Of a stretch of 35,695 nucleotides of DNA, positions 25,695-35,126 are shown in pieces; position 1 is the stretch's first letter; each line of letters starts with the position of its first letter. Both the position numbers and the translations under genes were made by a program. This DNA is from Moritella sp. PE36 (GTDB lineage: Bacteria; Pseudomonadota; Gammaproteobacteria; Enterobacterales; Moritellaceae), in NCBI RefSeq assembly GCF_000170855.1, contig NZ_ABCQ01000048.1, forward strand, positions 1 through 35,695, written 5' to 3'. The notes under the pieces were generated by a model that was not told where the DNA came from, did no database searches, and saw nothing but the letters and a program-made list of their open reading frames with translations.

Positions 25695-28361
25695 CTACTT
25701 TTCAGTTGCAGGCTTTTTCTTCTTCACGGCTTTCTTCTTCTCTTCTTCAACCCATTTACCATCGATGTAATGTGCTGTCCAACCCGTGGCTTTCTTCTCC
25801 ACTTCGGTCATCACATATTGCTCTTTGGTCTTACGACTGAAGCGTACAATGGCTTTATTACCAGCAGGGTCTTGCGCTGGCGCATCTGCTAAGTAATAGA
25901 ACTTCGATGAGATACGGTCTCTGAAGCGTACTAACTCTTCAATCAAGGGAGCACGCGTCTCACGAGATTTAGGGAAAGTATTCGCCGCTAAGAAGATACC
26001 CGCAGCACCGTCACGTAGCACAAAGTAAGCATCTGACTTTTCACATTCCAATTCAGGAAGGAAAACAGGATCTTCTTTTGGCGGCGCAACTTCACCACTT
26101 TTCAGGATCTTACGGGTGTTTTTACATTCTTCGTTAGTACAGCCCATATATTTGCCGAAACGGCCATTTTTAAGCTGCATATCAGACATACAGCGGTCAC
26201 ACTCAACCACAGGGCCATCATAGCCTTTTAGCTTGAATTCACCTTTTTCGACTTCGTAGCCTGTACATTCAGGGTTATTACCACAAACGTGCAATTTACG
26301 TGTTTCATCTATCAGGTAGCTGTCCATTGCAGTACTGCATTTAGGACAACGACGTTTTGCCATCAACGCTTCAGTTTCAGCGTCGTCATTAAGCAAATCA
26401 ATCGCTTCTTCACCTGAGACGAGGTTAATGGTTTTCTTACAGCGTTCTTTCGGTGGCAAGTTATAACCTGCACAACCGAGGAAAACACCTGTCGTTGCCG
26501 TACGGATACCCATCTCACGTTGGCATGTTGGACATTCGATATCCGTGATAACCATTTCGTTCGAGCGCATACCGCCGTCAGCAACATCAGCCCCAGCCGT
26601 TATTAGCTGTTTCTTGAAGTCACCGAAGAAGTCATTAAGTACATCAATCCAATTCAGCTTGCCTTCAGCAACGCCATCAAGTTGAGACTCCATGCTTGCG
26701 GTGAAATCGAAGTTCATTAACTCTTCAAAACTTTCGGTCAGACGTTCGGTAACAATCTCACCCATTTTTTCAGCAAAGAAACGGCGGTTTTCAGATTTCA
26801 CATAACCACGATCTTGAATTGTCGTGATAATCGACGCATACGTCGATGGACGACCAATTCCACGTTTCTCTAATTCTTTAACCAATGACGCTTCATTAAA
26901 ACGCGCAGGCGGTTTAGTAAAGTGTTGCAGCGGATCAACAGTGATCAGATCAAGCGCTTCACCGGTTTCAAGAACCGGTAAGTTACTTTCATCTTCAGAC
27001 TTCTTGCTCATTGGTGGCAGTGCTTTAGTCCAACCAGGGAAACGCATAGTACGTCCCTTCGCGGTAAGCTGATACTCGCCAGCAGCAATCGTCAATTTGG
27101 TTGAATCGTATTGTGCAGGCATCATCTGACAAGCAACAAACTGACGCCAAATTAGTTCGTATAATTTTTTCGCATCATCATCCATGCCTTTCAAATCGCC
27201 TGACATAACATTTACATCAGAAGGTCGGATCGCTTCATGGGCTTCTTGCGCGCCTTTTTTAGAACCGTATAGATTCGGCTCTGCAGGTAAGTAATCTTTA
27301 CCGTATTTTGTTTCAATGAAACCGCGTGCACTTTCTACCGCGTCTTTACTCAAGTTTGTTGAGTCAGTACGCATATAGGTAATGTAACCGCCTTCATATA
27401 AGCGCTGTGCCAGACCCATTGTACGCTTAACGCCATAGCTATGACGCGTACTTGCGGCCTGCTGTAGTGTTGACGTAATAAAAGGTGCTTTTGGCTTACT
27501 ACTTGTCGCTCTGTCATCACGCTTTAATAACGAATAACTTGCATTTTGTAAGTCAGTAACCGCTTTGGTCGCTTGCGCTTCATTAACAGGTTTAAATGCT
27601 TCACCAGCATATTTAACCGTTTCAACACGTAATGGCTCACCCAGTGAAGTCACTAAGTCTGTATGCACATCCCAGAACTCTTCTGGAATGAAGGCTTTGA
27701 TATCTTTTTCTTTGTCTACGATCAAACGCACGGCTACTGACTGAACACGTCCAGCAGATAAACCACGGGCAATCTTTTGCCAAAGCAACGGCGACACCAT
27801 ATAGCCAACAACACGATCTAAGAAACGACGCGCTTGTTGTGCGTTAACACAATCAATGTTCAATTCTGTCGGTTTATCAAATGCTTCTTGGATCGCTGTT
27901 TTTGTAATTTCGTTAAACGTAACACGCTGGAAACGTGAATCATCACCACCAATAATTTCCCGCAGGTGCCATGCAATAGCTTCCCCCTCGCGGTCCAAAT
28001 CGGTTGCGAGATAGATAACATCTGCTTTTTCAGCAAGTTGTTGTAGTTCAGCAACGACTTTTTCTTTACCAGGTAAAATCTGATACGTTGCTGCCCAGTC
28101 ATTTTCTGGGTCTATTCCCATACGCGAATATAATGATTTTTTATCACGTTTTTCTTTAAATGCAGCTTTAGCTTCTGGCGTCATGCCTTTAGTTTGTTGC
28201 GCAAGCGTCGGTGCACCAGCTCGTTTTTTGGCTGCTCCACCACTTGTCGGTAAATCACGTACGTGGCCTACACTTGATTTAACAATGTAGTCTTTACCGA
28301 GATATTTATTAATGGTCTTCGCTTTTGCAGGCGATTCCACAATTACCAGAGATCTTCCCAT
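25695..28361 (-). CDS. topA: DNA topoisomerase I
   Basis: 888 aa (E. coli enzyme 865). This type IA topoisomerase relaxes negative supercoils. The N-terminal Toprim domain has [18 protein letters not shown] and the acidic [13 protein letters not shown]. Active-site Tyr329 lies in [13 protein letters not shown], close to Tyr319 of E. coli. C-terminal four-Cys zinc ribbons begin near residues 607 (CPTCQ), 672 (CPKCS) and 724 (CDRCM). Then comes a basic domain ending in a Lys-rich tail ([14 protein letters not shown]). The start at 28361 gives the standard [11 protein letters not shown]. In E. coli the order is sohB-yciN-topA; here yciN is missing and a 320-base spacer remains. Confidence 0.98.
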   Translation of the reverse strand: MGRSLVIVESPAKAKTINKYLGKDYIVKSSVGHVRDLPTSGGAAKKRAGAPTLAQQTKGMTPEAKAAFKEKRDKKSLYSRMGIDPENDWAATYQILPGKEKVVAELQQLAEKADVIYLATDLDREGEAIAWHLREIIGGDDSRFQRVTFNEITKTAIQEAFDKPTELNIDCVNAQQARRFLDRVVGYMVSPLLWQKIARGLSAGRVQSVAVRLIVDKEKDIKAFIPEEFWDVHTDLVTSLGEPLRVETVKYAGEAFKPVNEAQATKAVTDLQNASYSLLKRDDRATSSKPKAPFITSTLQQAASTRHSYGVKRTMGLAQRLYEGGYITYMRTDSTNLSKDAVESARGFIETKYGKDYLPAEPNLYGSKKGAQEAHEAIRPSDVNVMSGDLKGMDDDAKKLYELIWRQFVACQMMPAQYDSTKLTIAAGEYQLTAKGRTMRFPGWTKALPPMSKKSEDESNLPVLETGEALDLITVDPLQHFTKPPARFNEASLVKELEKRGIGRPSTYASIITTIQDRGYVKSENRRFFAEKMGEIVTERLTESFEELMNFDFTASMESQLDGVAEGKLNWIDVLNDFFGDFKKQLITAGADVADGGMRSNEMVITDIECPTCQREMGIRTATTGVFLGCAGYNLPPKERCKKTINLVSGEEAIDLLNDDAETEALMAKRRCPKCSTAMDSYLIDETRKLHVCGNNPECTGYEVEKGEFKLKGYDGPVVECDRCMSDMQLKNGRFGKYMGCTNEECKNTRKILKSGEVAPPKEDPVFLPELECEKSDAYFVLRDGAAGIFLAANTFPKSRETRAPLIEELVRFRDRISSKFYYLADAPAQDPAGNKAIVRFSRKTKEQYVMTEVEKKATGWTAHYIDGKWVEEEKKKAVKKKKPATEK

Positions 28362-28681
28362 ACAGACGGATTCTTTTAATTTATGAATAATATGAAATTG
28401 ATGAATACAATTGATAATTTATCGGTTAAGCGATAGTCAAAAAGCATCATCTTATATTTGTACTCTATTTATATATATACATTGAATATACTTATAGTAG
28501 TCAATAATTTTTTAATTATTTTTTAATGGCTATATTTCATACAAAAACATTACACAAGCATAGCAATAATTACACAAAACAATAATCCACAAAAACATAA
28601 AAATCAAACTAATAAACTACATACACTTGAAATATGTAGTTTATGTTTCAATGTATATTTTACAGTTATGCACCTACAATT
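28362..28681. other. sohB-topA spacer
   Basis: 320 bases, very AT-rich, in the place where E. coli has yciN. No ORF resembling YciN is visible. It holds the sohB stem-loop (28613-28643) and must contain the topA promoter. On the minus strand TTGACT (28440-28435) could be a -35, but its -10 (TTATCA) is poor. Confidence 0.6.
28613..28643 (-). terminator. stem-loop after sohB, likely terminator
   Basis: TAAACTACATA (28613-28623) and TATGTAGTTTA (28633-28643), perfect 11-bp arms with a 9-base loop. On the minus strand it is followed by T-rich sequence (AGTTTGATTTTTATG). AT-rich stem, so moderate strength. Confidence 0.6.
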
Positions 28682-29761
28682 CTATAAATGTGGGTACTTA
28701 GACTGTTGCAGAAACTTATTTAAGCTTGTCGAAATAGCCATCGACGCCGCTTGGGCTAATTTTTCAGCCAATTTTTTACGTACCACATATTTAACGATGT
28801 AAATCGTTTTCGACTTATTCGCTTTTAATAAGTAATCATCACTGGTTTGCAAAGTATCCACTAACCCGCGTTCGTGGGCATGTGTACCAAACCAGTGCTC
28901 ACCTGTGGCTATTTTTTCAATATCCATATCAGGTCGGTGAGTACTCACAAAGTCTTTAAATAACACGTGAGTTTCCTCAAGTTCTTGTTGGAACTTTGCA
29001 CGTCCAGCGTCGTCATTTTCACCAAACATCGTTAATGTACGTTTGAACTCACCAGCGGTCAGTTGTTCGACATCAATATTGTTCTTTTTCAATAGACGGT
29101 TAAAGTTCGGTATTTGTGCAACAACACCGATAGAACCAACGATTGCAAATGGTGCAGCTATAATATGATCAGCAATACATGCCATCATATAACCGCCACT
29201 CGCCGCCACTTTATCAACCGCGATAGTTAGCTTAATATTAGCTTGTTTTAACCGTTCTAACTGTGAGCTTGCAAGTCCATAACCATGTACCACACCACCG
29301 CCACTTTCTAGGCGTACCAGTACTTCATCATGCTCGGTTGCAACGAATAAAATAGCGGTAATTTCTTCACGCAGTGACGCCACTTCTTTAGCATCAATAC
29401 CGGCGGTGAAATCGATCACAAACAGACGTGGTTCAATGTCTTCATCTGTAGAAGCATCTTTATCATTAGCTTTGTCTTTATGCGCCTTTTTAAAGGCTTT
29501 TAATTCTTCTTTGTGTTTTTTCTTTTCTGCTTTGTGCTGTTCTTTTTCTAATACTTTAGCTTCATCTTCAGACACAAGATGTAACTGCAGTTCATCTTCA
29601 ACGTCTTTAAATTGCTCCGATAAATTGGTGATCTCTAAACGTCCATTGCTCTTCTTTTGCTTAGACGTAAGACTGATAATACTGACCACTACAAATAATA
29701 ATGCTAAAACGAATGTTATCGTTTTAGCCAAAAAAATACCGTATTCACTTAAAAATTCCAA
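28682..29761 (-). CDS. sohB: inner-membrane S49 peptidase SohB
   Basis: 359 aa (E. coli SohB 349). One N-terminal membrane helix (AKTITFVLALLFVVVSIISL) is followed by a Lys/Glu-rich coiled-coil-like linker (about 65-105) and the S49 protease domain. Nucleophile Ser188 is in KVAASGGYMM and general base Lys240 in TAGEFKRTL. The 52-residue gap matches the SppA-type Ser-Lys dyad. SohB is thought to degrade cut signal peptides or membrane-linked peptides, facing the periplasm. The start is a TTG, fixed by alignment of MEFLSEYG with E. coli MELLSEYG and by GAGG eight bases upstream. It diverges from yciK as in E. coli. Confidence 0.95.
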   Translation of the reverse strand: MEFLSEYGIFLAKTITFVLALLFVVVSIISLTSKQKKSNGRLEITNLSEQFKDVEDELQLHLVSEDEAKVLEKEQHKAEKKKHKEELKAFKKAHKDKANDKDASTDEDIEPRLFVIDFTAGIDAKEVASLREEITAILFVATEHDEVLVRLESGGGVVHGYGLASSQLERLKQANIKLTIAVDKVAASGGYMMACIADHIIAAPFAIVGSIGVVAQIPNFNRLLKKNNIDVEQLTAGEFKRTLTMFGENDDAGRAKFQQELEETHVLFKDFVSTHRPDMDIEKIATGEHWFGTHAHERGLVDTLQTSDDYLLKANKSKTIYIVKYVVRKKLAEKLAQAASMAISTSLNKFLQQSKYPHL

Positions 29762-29809
29762 ATCCTAATCCTCGGTCGGTTATATCGATTTTGCTCTTTA
29801 TATCATTTA

Positions 29810-29968
29810 TACCAATCACAATAAATAGAAGATCATTCTTTCTAGTTAAAACTGACACTAACTTCGTTGCTAATTTTGAAATTAGAATAACTAGTTTCTG
29901 CAATTAGCGCCTTGCCATTGTCAATTTTTCCTGCGAAATAATTAATCACTTATTTACTGCAATTGGTA
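29810..29968 (+). mobile_element. MITE-like element, copy B
   Basis: 159 bp, the same length as copy A (7711-7869) and about 87% identical by eye with no gaps. Ends TACCAAT / ATTGGTA. The imperfect terminal inverted repeat extends about 25 bases (TACCAATCACAATAAATA against TACCAATTGCAGTAAATA). It fills most of the divergent sohB-yciK spacer, 48 bases from the sohB TTG and 68 from the yciK ATG. No coding capacity. Confidence 0.88.
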
Positions 29969-30036
29969 TTACAACATCGCATCTACAAGCTTTGCAGGTT
30001 ACAATATTGCGAGATATGTCGATATGGAACCTAAAA

Positions 30037-30780
30037 ATGGATTATCAAGCAGAAAAAACTTTATTAGAAAATAAAACAATTTTAGTAACAGGTGCGGGTG
30101 ACGGTATTGGTCGTCAAGCGGCTTTAACCTATGCGGCACATGGCGCGACAGTGATATTACTCGGAAAAACAGTGGCTAAACTTGAAGCTGTTTATGACGA
30201 AATTGAAGCACTTGGCGCACCAACGCCTGCTATTATTCCGCTTGATATGAAAGGTGCGACGGTTGCAAACTATAAAGACATGGCAGACACCATCGATACG
30301 CAATTTGGTAAACTAGACGGTTTATTGAACAATGCGGGTCAATTAGGCGTGTTAGGTCCATTCCATCAAATCGATGAAAAGAGCTATGACGAAGTGATGC
30401 AGGTAAATGTGAAAGCGCAATTATTCATGACAAGTGCGTTATTACCGGTACTGAAAAAAGCGGACAAAGCATCTATCATTTTCACCTCATCAAGTGTGGG
30501 TGTAAAAGGGCGTGCTTACTGGGCTGAATATGCCATTTCAAAATTTGCCACCGAAGGCATGATGCAAACCCTTGCAGACGAATTTGAAAATACCAGTATC
30601 CGCGCTAACTGTATTAACCCTGGTGCAACGCGTACTGGTATGCGTGCAAAAGCCTTCCCAGGTGAAAATGCTAACACCCTAGCGACAGCAGAAGATATCA
30701 TGCCGCTTTACCTTTATTTGATGGGTAATGACAGCGTTGCTGAAACAGGTAAAACATTTAAAGCTCAGCCAAACAGATAA
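30037..30780 (+). CDS. yciK: SDR-family oxidoreductase YciK
   Basis: 247 aa from the ATG at 30037. This start aligns MDYQAEKTLL with E. coli MHYQPKQDLL; in-frame starts at 29992 and 30016 would add residues the family lacks. NAD(P)-binding VTGAGDGIG at about 17-25, NNAGQLG motif, catalytic Ser in FTSSSVG, and Tyr165/Lys169 in YAISK. The tail NPGATRTGMRAKAFP and DIMPLYLYLMG is characteristic of YciK. A short-chain dehydrogenase of unknown substrate. Paired divergently with sohB as in E. coli, but btuR, which accompanies yciK there, does not follow here. Confidence 0.94.
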   Translation: MDYQAEKTLLENKTILVTGAGDGIGRQAALTYAAHGATVILLGKTVAKLEAVYDEIEALGAPTPAIIPLDMKGATVANYKDMADTIDTQFGKLDGLLNNAGQLGVLGPFHQIDEKSYDEVMQVNVKAQLFMTSALLPVLKKADKASIIFTSSSVGVKGRAYWAEYAISKFATEGMMQTLADEFENTSIRANCINPGATRTGMRAKAFPGENANTLATAEDIMPLYLYLMGNDSVAETGKTFKAQPNR

Positions 30781-30795
30781 TCGAATAACGGCCAA

Positions 30796-30838
30796 AATCC
30801 CTAAATGATGATGCTTACATTATTTAGGGATTATTATC
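30796..30838 (+). terminator. terminator after yciK
   Basis: AATCCCTAAAT (30796-30806) pairs with ATTTAGGGATT (30822-30832). ATG/CAT inside the loop can extend it. TTATTAT follows. Confidence 0.75.
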
Positions 30839-30997
30839 CTATATCTTCAACTTTTCCCTGCTTTTTAGACTCTACCTACTCCCTTATTTATATCTTTGAT
30901 TAGCGTCCTAGCCTATAAAAAACTTGCTATCGCAAATAATTACTGCAATAACTAATGCCTATATATAGAAAGACTCTGTTAATAAGGATATTAACCA

Positions 30998-31738
30998 GTG
31001 AAATTGAATTGTGATATGGGTGAAAGCTTTGGTATTTGGCAGCTTGGTTCGGATGAAGCGGTCATGCCGCATATTGATATGGCGAACATCGCTTGCGGTT
31101 TCCATGCGTCCGATCCCCTGATCATGCAACAAACAGTGGCACTGGCTAAACACTATCATGTCGCCGTCGGCGCTCACCCTGGTTATCCCGATCTGGTTGG
31201 CTTTGGTCGTCGCCACATACGCTGCACACCAGATGAAATCCAAGCCTTTATATTGTATCAAGTGGGCGCCCTCGCCGCGTTCTGCAAGCAGCAACATATC
31301 CCCTTAAGTTATGTCAAACCTCACGGTGCACTTTATAACGACATGATGCAAGATGATGCCATTCTCATTGCTATTTTAAAAGGAGTGGCTGCTTTTAGCC
31401 CTGGTTTACCCCTCATGCTAATGGCACAAGCAGACAACAGTCGCAGTGAAACCCTTGCAGCACAATTTAGTGTGCCACTATTATTCGAAGCATTTGCTGA
31501 TCGTTGTTATACCGATGACGGATTATTACAGCCTAGAAATATACCAGGTGCGGTATTTACCGAACACAGCCAAATAATTAACCAAGCAATACAGCTCGCG
31601 CAACGCGGAAATGTGACCAGTAATAACGGCAATCTCATTAAGTTAAAAGCTGATACGCTTTGTGTCCATGGTGATAACGCCCAATCCATCGAAGCCATCG
31701 CACAGATAAAGTTAGCACTGACAACAAATAAGGAATGA
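30998..31738 (+). CDS. pxpA: 5-oxoprolinase subunit A (LamB/YcsF family)
   Basis: 246 aa. GTG start with AAGGA about 11 bases upstream. The opening LNCDMGESFGIW and then IACGFHASDP, GAHPGYPDLVGFGRR and VKPHGALYND are family signatures. PxpA works with PxpBC to hydrolyse 5-oxoproline (pyroglutamate) to glutamate using ATP in the cytoplasm, removing a by-product of glutamine cyclisation. It is first in a pxpABC operon (3-base gap to pxpB); E. coli has the order B-C-A. Confidence 0.95.
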   Translation: MKLNCDMGESFGIWQLGSDEAVMPHIDMANIACGFHASDPLIMQQTVALAKHYHVAVGAHPGYPDLVGFGRRHIRCTPDEIQAFILYQVGALAAFCKQQHIPLSYVKPHGALYNDMMQDDAILIAILKGVAAFSPGLPLMLMAQADNSRSETLAAQFSVPLLFEAFADRCYTDDGLLQPRNIPGAVFTEHSQIINQAIQLAQRGNVTSNNGNLIKLKADTLCVHGDNAQSIEAIAQIKLALTTNKE

Positions 31739-31741
31739 GAT

Positions 31742-32437
31742 ATGCGGTACCATCTCGATATGATCGGTTATGATGCAATTCTGATTCGCTTTACCGATGC
31801 CGATAACGCCCAACTATTACCTGTGATCTACACCTTAAATCGGCAGCTAACAAATGCCGCTGATTTAGACGCTGTTATTATTGATGTCATTCCCTCATAC
31901 CAAACGTTACTCGTCAGCTTCAACATACTAACCATTGAACCCCATCAATTAGTCACAAAAATTCACGCTCACATTAAGCAAATTTTAATGCCCCAATCCC
32001 AAGCACCTCGTTATACGTTACCTGTGAGCGCTGAGTTGCTCACACTACCCGTTTGTTACCACAAAAGCCTCGCGCCTGATCTCGAGTTCTTGTCATTACA
32101 TGCATCATTGCCTATTGATGAGATCATCAACATTCATTCTTCTACTATATATAGTTGTTATGCCATTGGCTTTATGCCTAACTTTGCCTACTTAGGTGAT
32201 GTAGATAAACGGATACAAATACCGAGACACGCAAAACCACAAACACAAGTTGCAGCAGGTAGTGTCGGGATTGCTGATAACCAAACAGCCATTTATCCTA
32301 AGGCGAGTCCTGGAGGCTGGCAAATAATAGGTCAAAGTCCGGCGGCACTGCATAGCCTTTCTGTTGGCTGCCAAGTTAAATTTAGCCAGATTTCACTTGA
32401 TGAGTTTAATCACTACCACCAAGAGGCTGACGCATAA
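31742..32437 (+). CDS. pxpB: 5-oxoprolinase subunit B
   Basis: 231 aa, the allophanate-hydrolase-subunit-1-like (KipI) half of the PxpBC complex that phosphorylates 5-oxoproline. Motifs: YSCYAIGFMPNFAYLGD, RIQIPRHAKPQTQVAAGSVGIA, IYPKASPGGWQIIGQSP. It carries about 80 N-terminal residues of the usual KipI N-domain, somewhat diverged. The AAGGA site overlaps the pxpA stop, and the stop overlaps the pxpC ATG (TAATG), so all three are coupled. Confidence 0.93.
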   Translation: MRYHLDMIGYDAILIRFTDADNAQLLPVIYTLNRQLTNAADLDAVIIDVIPSYQTLLVSFNILTIEPHQLVTKIHAHIKQILMPQSQAPRYTLPVSAELLTLPVCYHKSLAPDLEFLSLHASLPIDEIINIHSSTIYSCYAIGFMPNFAYLGDVDKRIQIPRHAKPQTQVAAGSVGIADNQTAIYPKASPGGWQIIGQSPAALHSLSVGCQVKFSQISLDEFNHYHQEADA

Positions 32438-33384
32438 TGACAACAATTCCAGCATTAGAAATTATCAAGCCGGGTATTCATAGCTTAATTCAAGATCTTG
32501 GTCGCTTTGGTTATCAGCATTTAGGGATCACTCCAGGCGGTCCTGCAGATCTGCATTCTTATCTATGGGCAAATAAGATACTCAGTAATAACAGCAATAT
32601 GGCGACTATTGAAATACATTATGGATTAATGACATTACGTGTATTAACAGATACCAGAATTGCGATTTGTGGTGCCGAGTTTGGGGTTAATATTAATAAT
32701 AGACCCGCTTTAAATTGGCAAACGCATAACGTTAAGGCGGGTGACATTATTCAGTATGGTGGCGCTAAAACGGGGAAATGTGGATATCTAGCTGTTTTAG
32801 GTGGTTTACAGACAGAGCAGATCTATCAGAGCCGCAGTACCGTAATACGTGATGAACTCAGCGAATCAACAAGGTCTCCATTATACAAGAGGCAAATATT
32901 ACCGATAACCCGCCAAAGTGTAAAACAGCTAACAGCAGGATCACCCACATGTACTCGTGTTCCCCGACATTATATTCCAAATTATTCAACACCATTAATA
33001 TTAGGTTTATTGCCTTGCTACCAATGGAAACAATTAACCTTGCAGCAGCAGCAACAACTGTTAACGACTAAATATCAAATAAGTGCACAAGCCGACCGCA
33101 TGGGTTATCGATTAACAGGTGAAATGATTGCCAATTTACCGACAACATTGACGTCAGAAGGAATTGCTTTAGGTAGTGTACAGCTTCCAGCGGATGGACA
33201 GCCGATCATCTTACTTCAAGACAGGCAAACAATTGGTGGCTACCCTAAGGCGGGCGTTATTTCGGTTCTAGATTGCAGTAAATTATCACAACGACAACAA
33301 GGCTCTGATATCACTTTTAAACTCGAGAATCCGGCTGTTTCACGGTATAAAACACAAGGGTTCATGCATTTTTTCGATCTATAA
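32437..33384 (+). CDS. pxpC: 5-oxoprolinase subunit C
   Basis: 315 aa, the allophanate-hydrolase-subunit-2-like (KipA) partner of PxpB. Motifs: IKPGIHSLIQDLGRFGYQHLG, GGPADLHSY, AICGAEFGVNIN, then QADRMGYRLTG and LPADGQPIILLQDRQTIGGYPK near the C-terminus, all standard for the family. The ATG overlaps the pxpB stop by one base. It ends at an AT-only weak stem-loop (33377-33404), then a 451-base spacer to the TAXI receptor gene. Confidence 0.95.
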   Translation: MTTIPALEIIKPGIHSLIQDLGRFGYQHLGITPGGPADLHSYLWANKILSNNSNMATIEIHYGLMTLRVLTDTRIAICGAEFGVNINNRPALNWQTHNVKAGDIIQYGGAKTGKCGYLAVLGGLQTEQIYQSRSTVIRDELSESTRSPLYKRQILPITRQSVKQLTAGSPTCTRVPRHYIPNYSTPLILGLLPCYQWKQLTLQQQQQLLTTKYQISAQADRMGYRLTGEMIANLPTTLTSEGIALGSVQLPADGQPIILLQDRQTIGGYPKAGVISVLDCSKLSQRQQGSDITFKLENPAVSRYKTQGFMHFFDL

Positions 33385-33835
33385 TCGTGTCTAAATAGAT
33401 TTTTACACTACAAGTTTTATCGAAACGTACATAAAACAGGCAACCAATTCAGTGACGGCGCTCACGTTATACAATATAAATCGAAATAATTACGGTATGT
33501 TAGAACATTTAACAAAATATAATTTCAGTCAAAAAATTAGCCGTTCAAATTTACAAATATGTATCTTTATATAAAAAAATCTATCTAAGAGCCCAGTCTG
33601 TACTAGAATTTAGCTTAATTTCTCATAAATTTAGATTATGTTTGCTTATTGTTAATTGAGTGTCACAAAGTATGGTCAAAACAGATAACGATGGGTTATT
33701 TTACTGTATCATAAGTATTGCATTATTTATTTTTGCTGATTAAATACACCCACTTGAATTTACGGATTCAATTTCATGGCCATAGAATGCCCTGAAGTAA
33801 ACAAGCGACTAATGACTTATTAAAAGGAACACAAC
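33385..33835. other. spacer before the TAXI receptor gene
   Basis: 451 AT-rich bases with no gene. A weak stem-loop ATCTAT/ATAGAT plus TTTT (33377-33404) overlaps the pxpC stop and may terminate the operon. It should contain the TAXI receptor promoter, but I cannot name an operator. Confidence 0.6.
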
Positions 33836-34819
33836 ATGTCTATTACAAAAACAATTGCAAAATCACTTGCTGTAGCAAGTTTAACACTAGCAGCTGCTGC
33901 ACCAAGTATCGCAACAGCAAAAACAAGTGACTTTATTACAATCGGTACTGGTGGTGTTACTGGTGTTTACTACCCTGCCGGTGGTGCAATTTGTAAATTT
34001 GTAAACCGCAACCGTAAAGAGCACAACATTCGTTGTTCAGTAGAAAGTACTGGTGGTTCAGCTTATAACATCAACACGATGCGTTCTGGTGAACTTGATT
34101 TCGGTGTAGCACAATCTGATCAACAGTATTATGCTTACAACGGTTTAAACCAATACAAAAATCAAGGTGCTTACACTGACCTACGTGCAGTATTCTCACT
34201 ACACGCTGAAGCACTGACAATTGTTGCTCGTAAAGATTCTGGCATTAAAGACTTTAAAGATCTTAAAGGTATGCGTGTGAACGTGGGTAACCCAGGTTCA
34301 GGCCAACGCAGCACAATGGACGTTGTAATGAAAGCTTACAACTGGGATAACAGTGCGTTCTCACTTACATCAGAACTAAAAGCGAACGAACAATCTCAAG
34401 CACTTTGTGATAACAAAATCGACGCATTTGTATTCTTCTCTGGTTTCCCTAACGGTTCGATCAAAGAAGCAACAACAACGTGTGACGCTGTTATTGTAAC
34501 GGTTAACGATGCAACAATACAAAAACTCGTTGCTGATAACCCTTACTACAGCCAAGTTGTGATCCCTGGTGGCACTTACACTGGTACACCAAAAGACACA
34601 GTAACATTTGGTGCACGTGCAACAATCGTTACACCAAAATCATTGTCTAATGAAATCGTGTATGAAGTAACGAAAGCTGTATTCGAAAACTTCAATACAT
34701 TTAAGCGTCTACATCCATCATTTGCATCGCTAACGAAAGAAGATATGGCGAATGCAGCACTTAGTGCACCTGTTCACCCTGGCGCACTAAAATACTACAA
34801 AGAAGCTGGCCTAAGATAA
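33836..34819 (+). CDS. TAXI-family TRAP transporter solute receptor
   Basis: 327 aa with a signal peptide ending SIATA-KTS. Mature protein: FITIGTGGVTGVYYPAGGAIC (the TAXI signature), VESTGGSAYNINTMRSGELDFGVAQSDQ, GMRVNVGNPGSGQRSTMDVV, and a two-lobe periplasmic binding fold ending HPGALKYYKEAGLR. It captures a substrate in the periplasm for the fused membrane subunit encoded next. Known TAXI ligands include glutamate-type acids. Proximity to pxpABC points to glutamate or 5-oxoproline, by inference. The ribosome site is AAAAGGAACACAAC. A strong terminator follows, so the receptor should be made in excess of the permease. Confidence 0.94.
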   Translation: MSITKTIAKSLAVASLTLAAAAPSIATAKTSDFITIGTGGVTGVYYPAGGAICKFVNRNRKEHNIRCSVESTGGSAYNINTMRSGELDFGVAQSDQQYYAYNGLNQYKNQGAYTDLRAVFSLHAEALTIVARKDSGIKDFKDLKGMRVNVGNPGSGQRSTMDVVMKAYNWDNSAFSLTSELKANEQSQALCDNKIDAFVFFSGFPNGSIKEATTTCDAVIVTVNDATIQKLVADNPYYSQVVIPGGTYTGTPKDTVTFGARATIVTPKSLSNEIVYEVTKAVFENFNTFKRLHPSFASLTKEDMANAALSAPVHPGALKYYKEAGLR

Positions 34820-34836
34820 GTCGACTTTTCATTAAA

Positions 34837-34869
34837 AAAAATTAAGGGGACATTGTCCCCTTAATTTTT
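34837..34869 (+). terminator. terminator after TAXI receptor
   Basis: AAAAATTAAGGGGAC (34837-34851), loop ATT, GTCCCCTTAATTTTT (34855-34869): a perfect 15-bp stem with a U-rich 3' arm. Flanking A and T runs could make it work on both strands. Confidence 0.93.
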
Positions 34870-34891
34870 CAATAAAATTATATTACCTATA

Positions 34892-34945
34892 TATACCCAA
34901 GCTACTTCAAGATGCACAATCAGCATCCTGAAGTAACTTGGGTAT
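34892..34945. repeat. REP-like palindromic repeat
   Basis: The left arm TATACCCAAGCTACTTCA...GATGC (34892-34915) pairs with the right arm GCATCCTGAAGTAACTTGGG... (34922-34945), about 24 bases with two mismatches around loop ACAATC(A). The same outer arms recur at 4278-4300 and a remnant at 9346-9362, so this is a dispersed family. Confidence 0.8.
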
Positions 34946-35126
34946 AATTCATTATTTAATTTTTACTACTCTTACTCAAGTTACTGACTATTCTTACACT
35001 ACGGATTAGTGAAGCAATAAGCAGTACTCTTTCTGAAATTAAGAGTTCAGTAATTATTAATGACTCTACTAACGAATAACCGAGCCACTTCTTGTGATAA
35101 AAATGTCGCAGAATGATGGAGGACAA

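Larger units (their letters stand above)
34820..35126. other. receptor-permease spacer
   Basis: 307 bases: terminator (34837-34869), REP-like palindrome (34892-34945), a small ACTCTT/AAGAGT repeat (35026-35046), then the permease ribosome site GGAGG (35118-35122). No gene. Confidence 0.7.

Noticed and set aside
33655-33680. CRP-like TGTCACAAAG before the TAXI receptor gene
   Set aside because: Only one good half-site; the partner half does not match.
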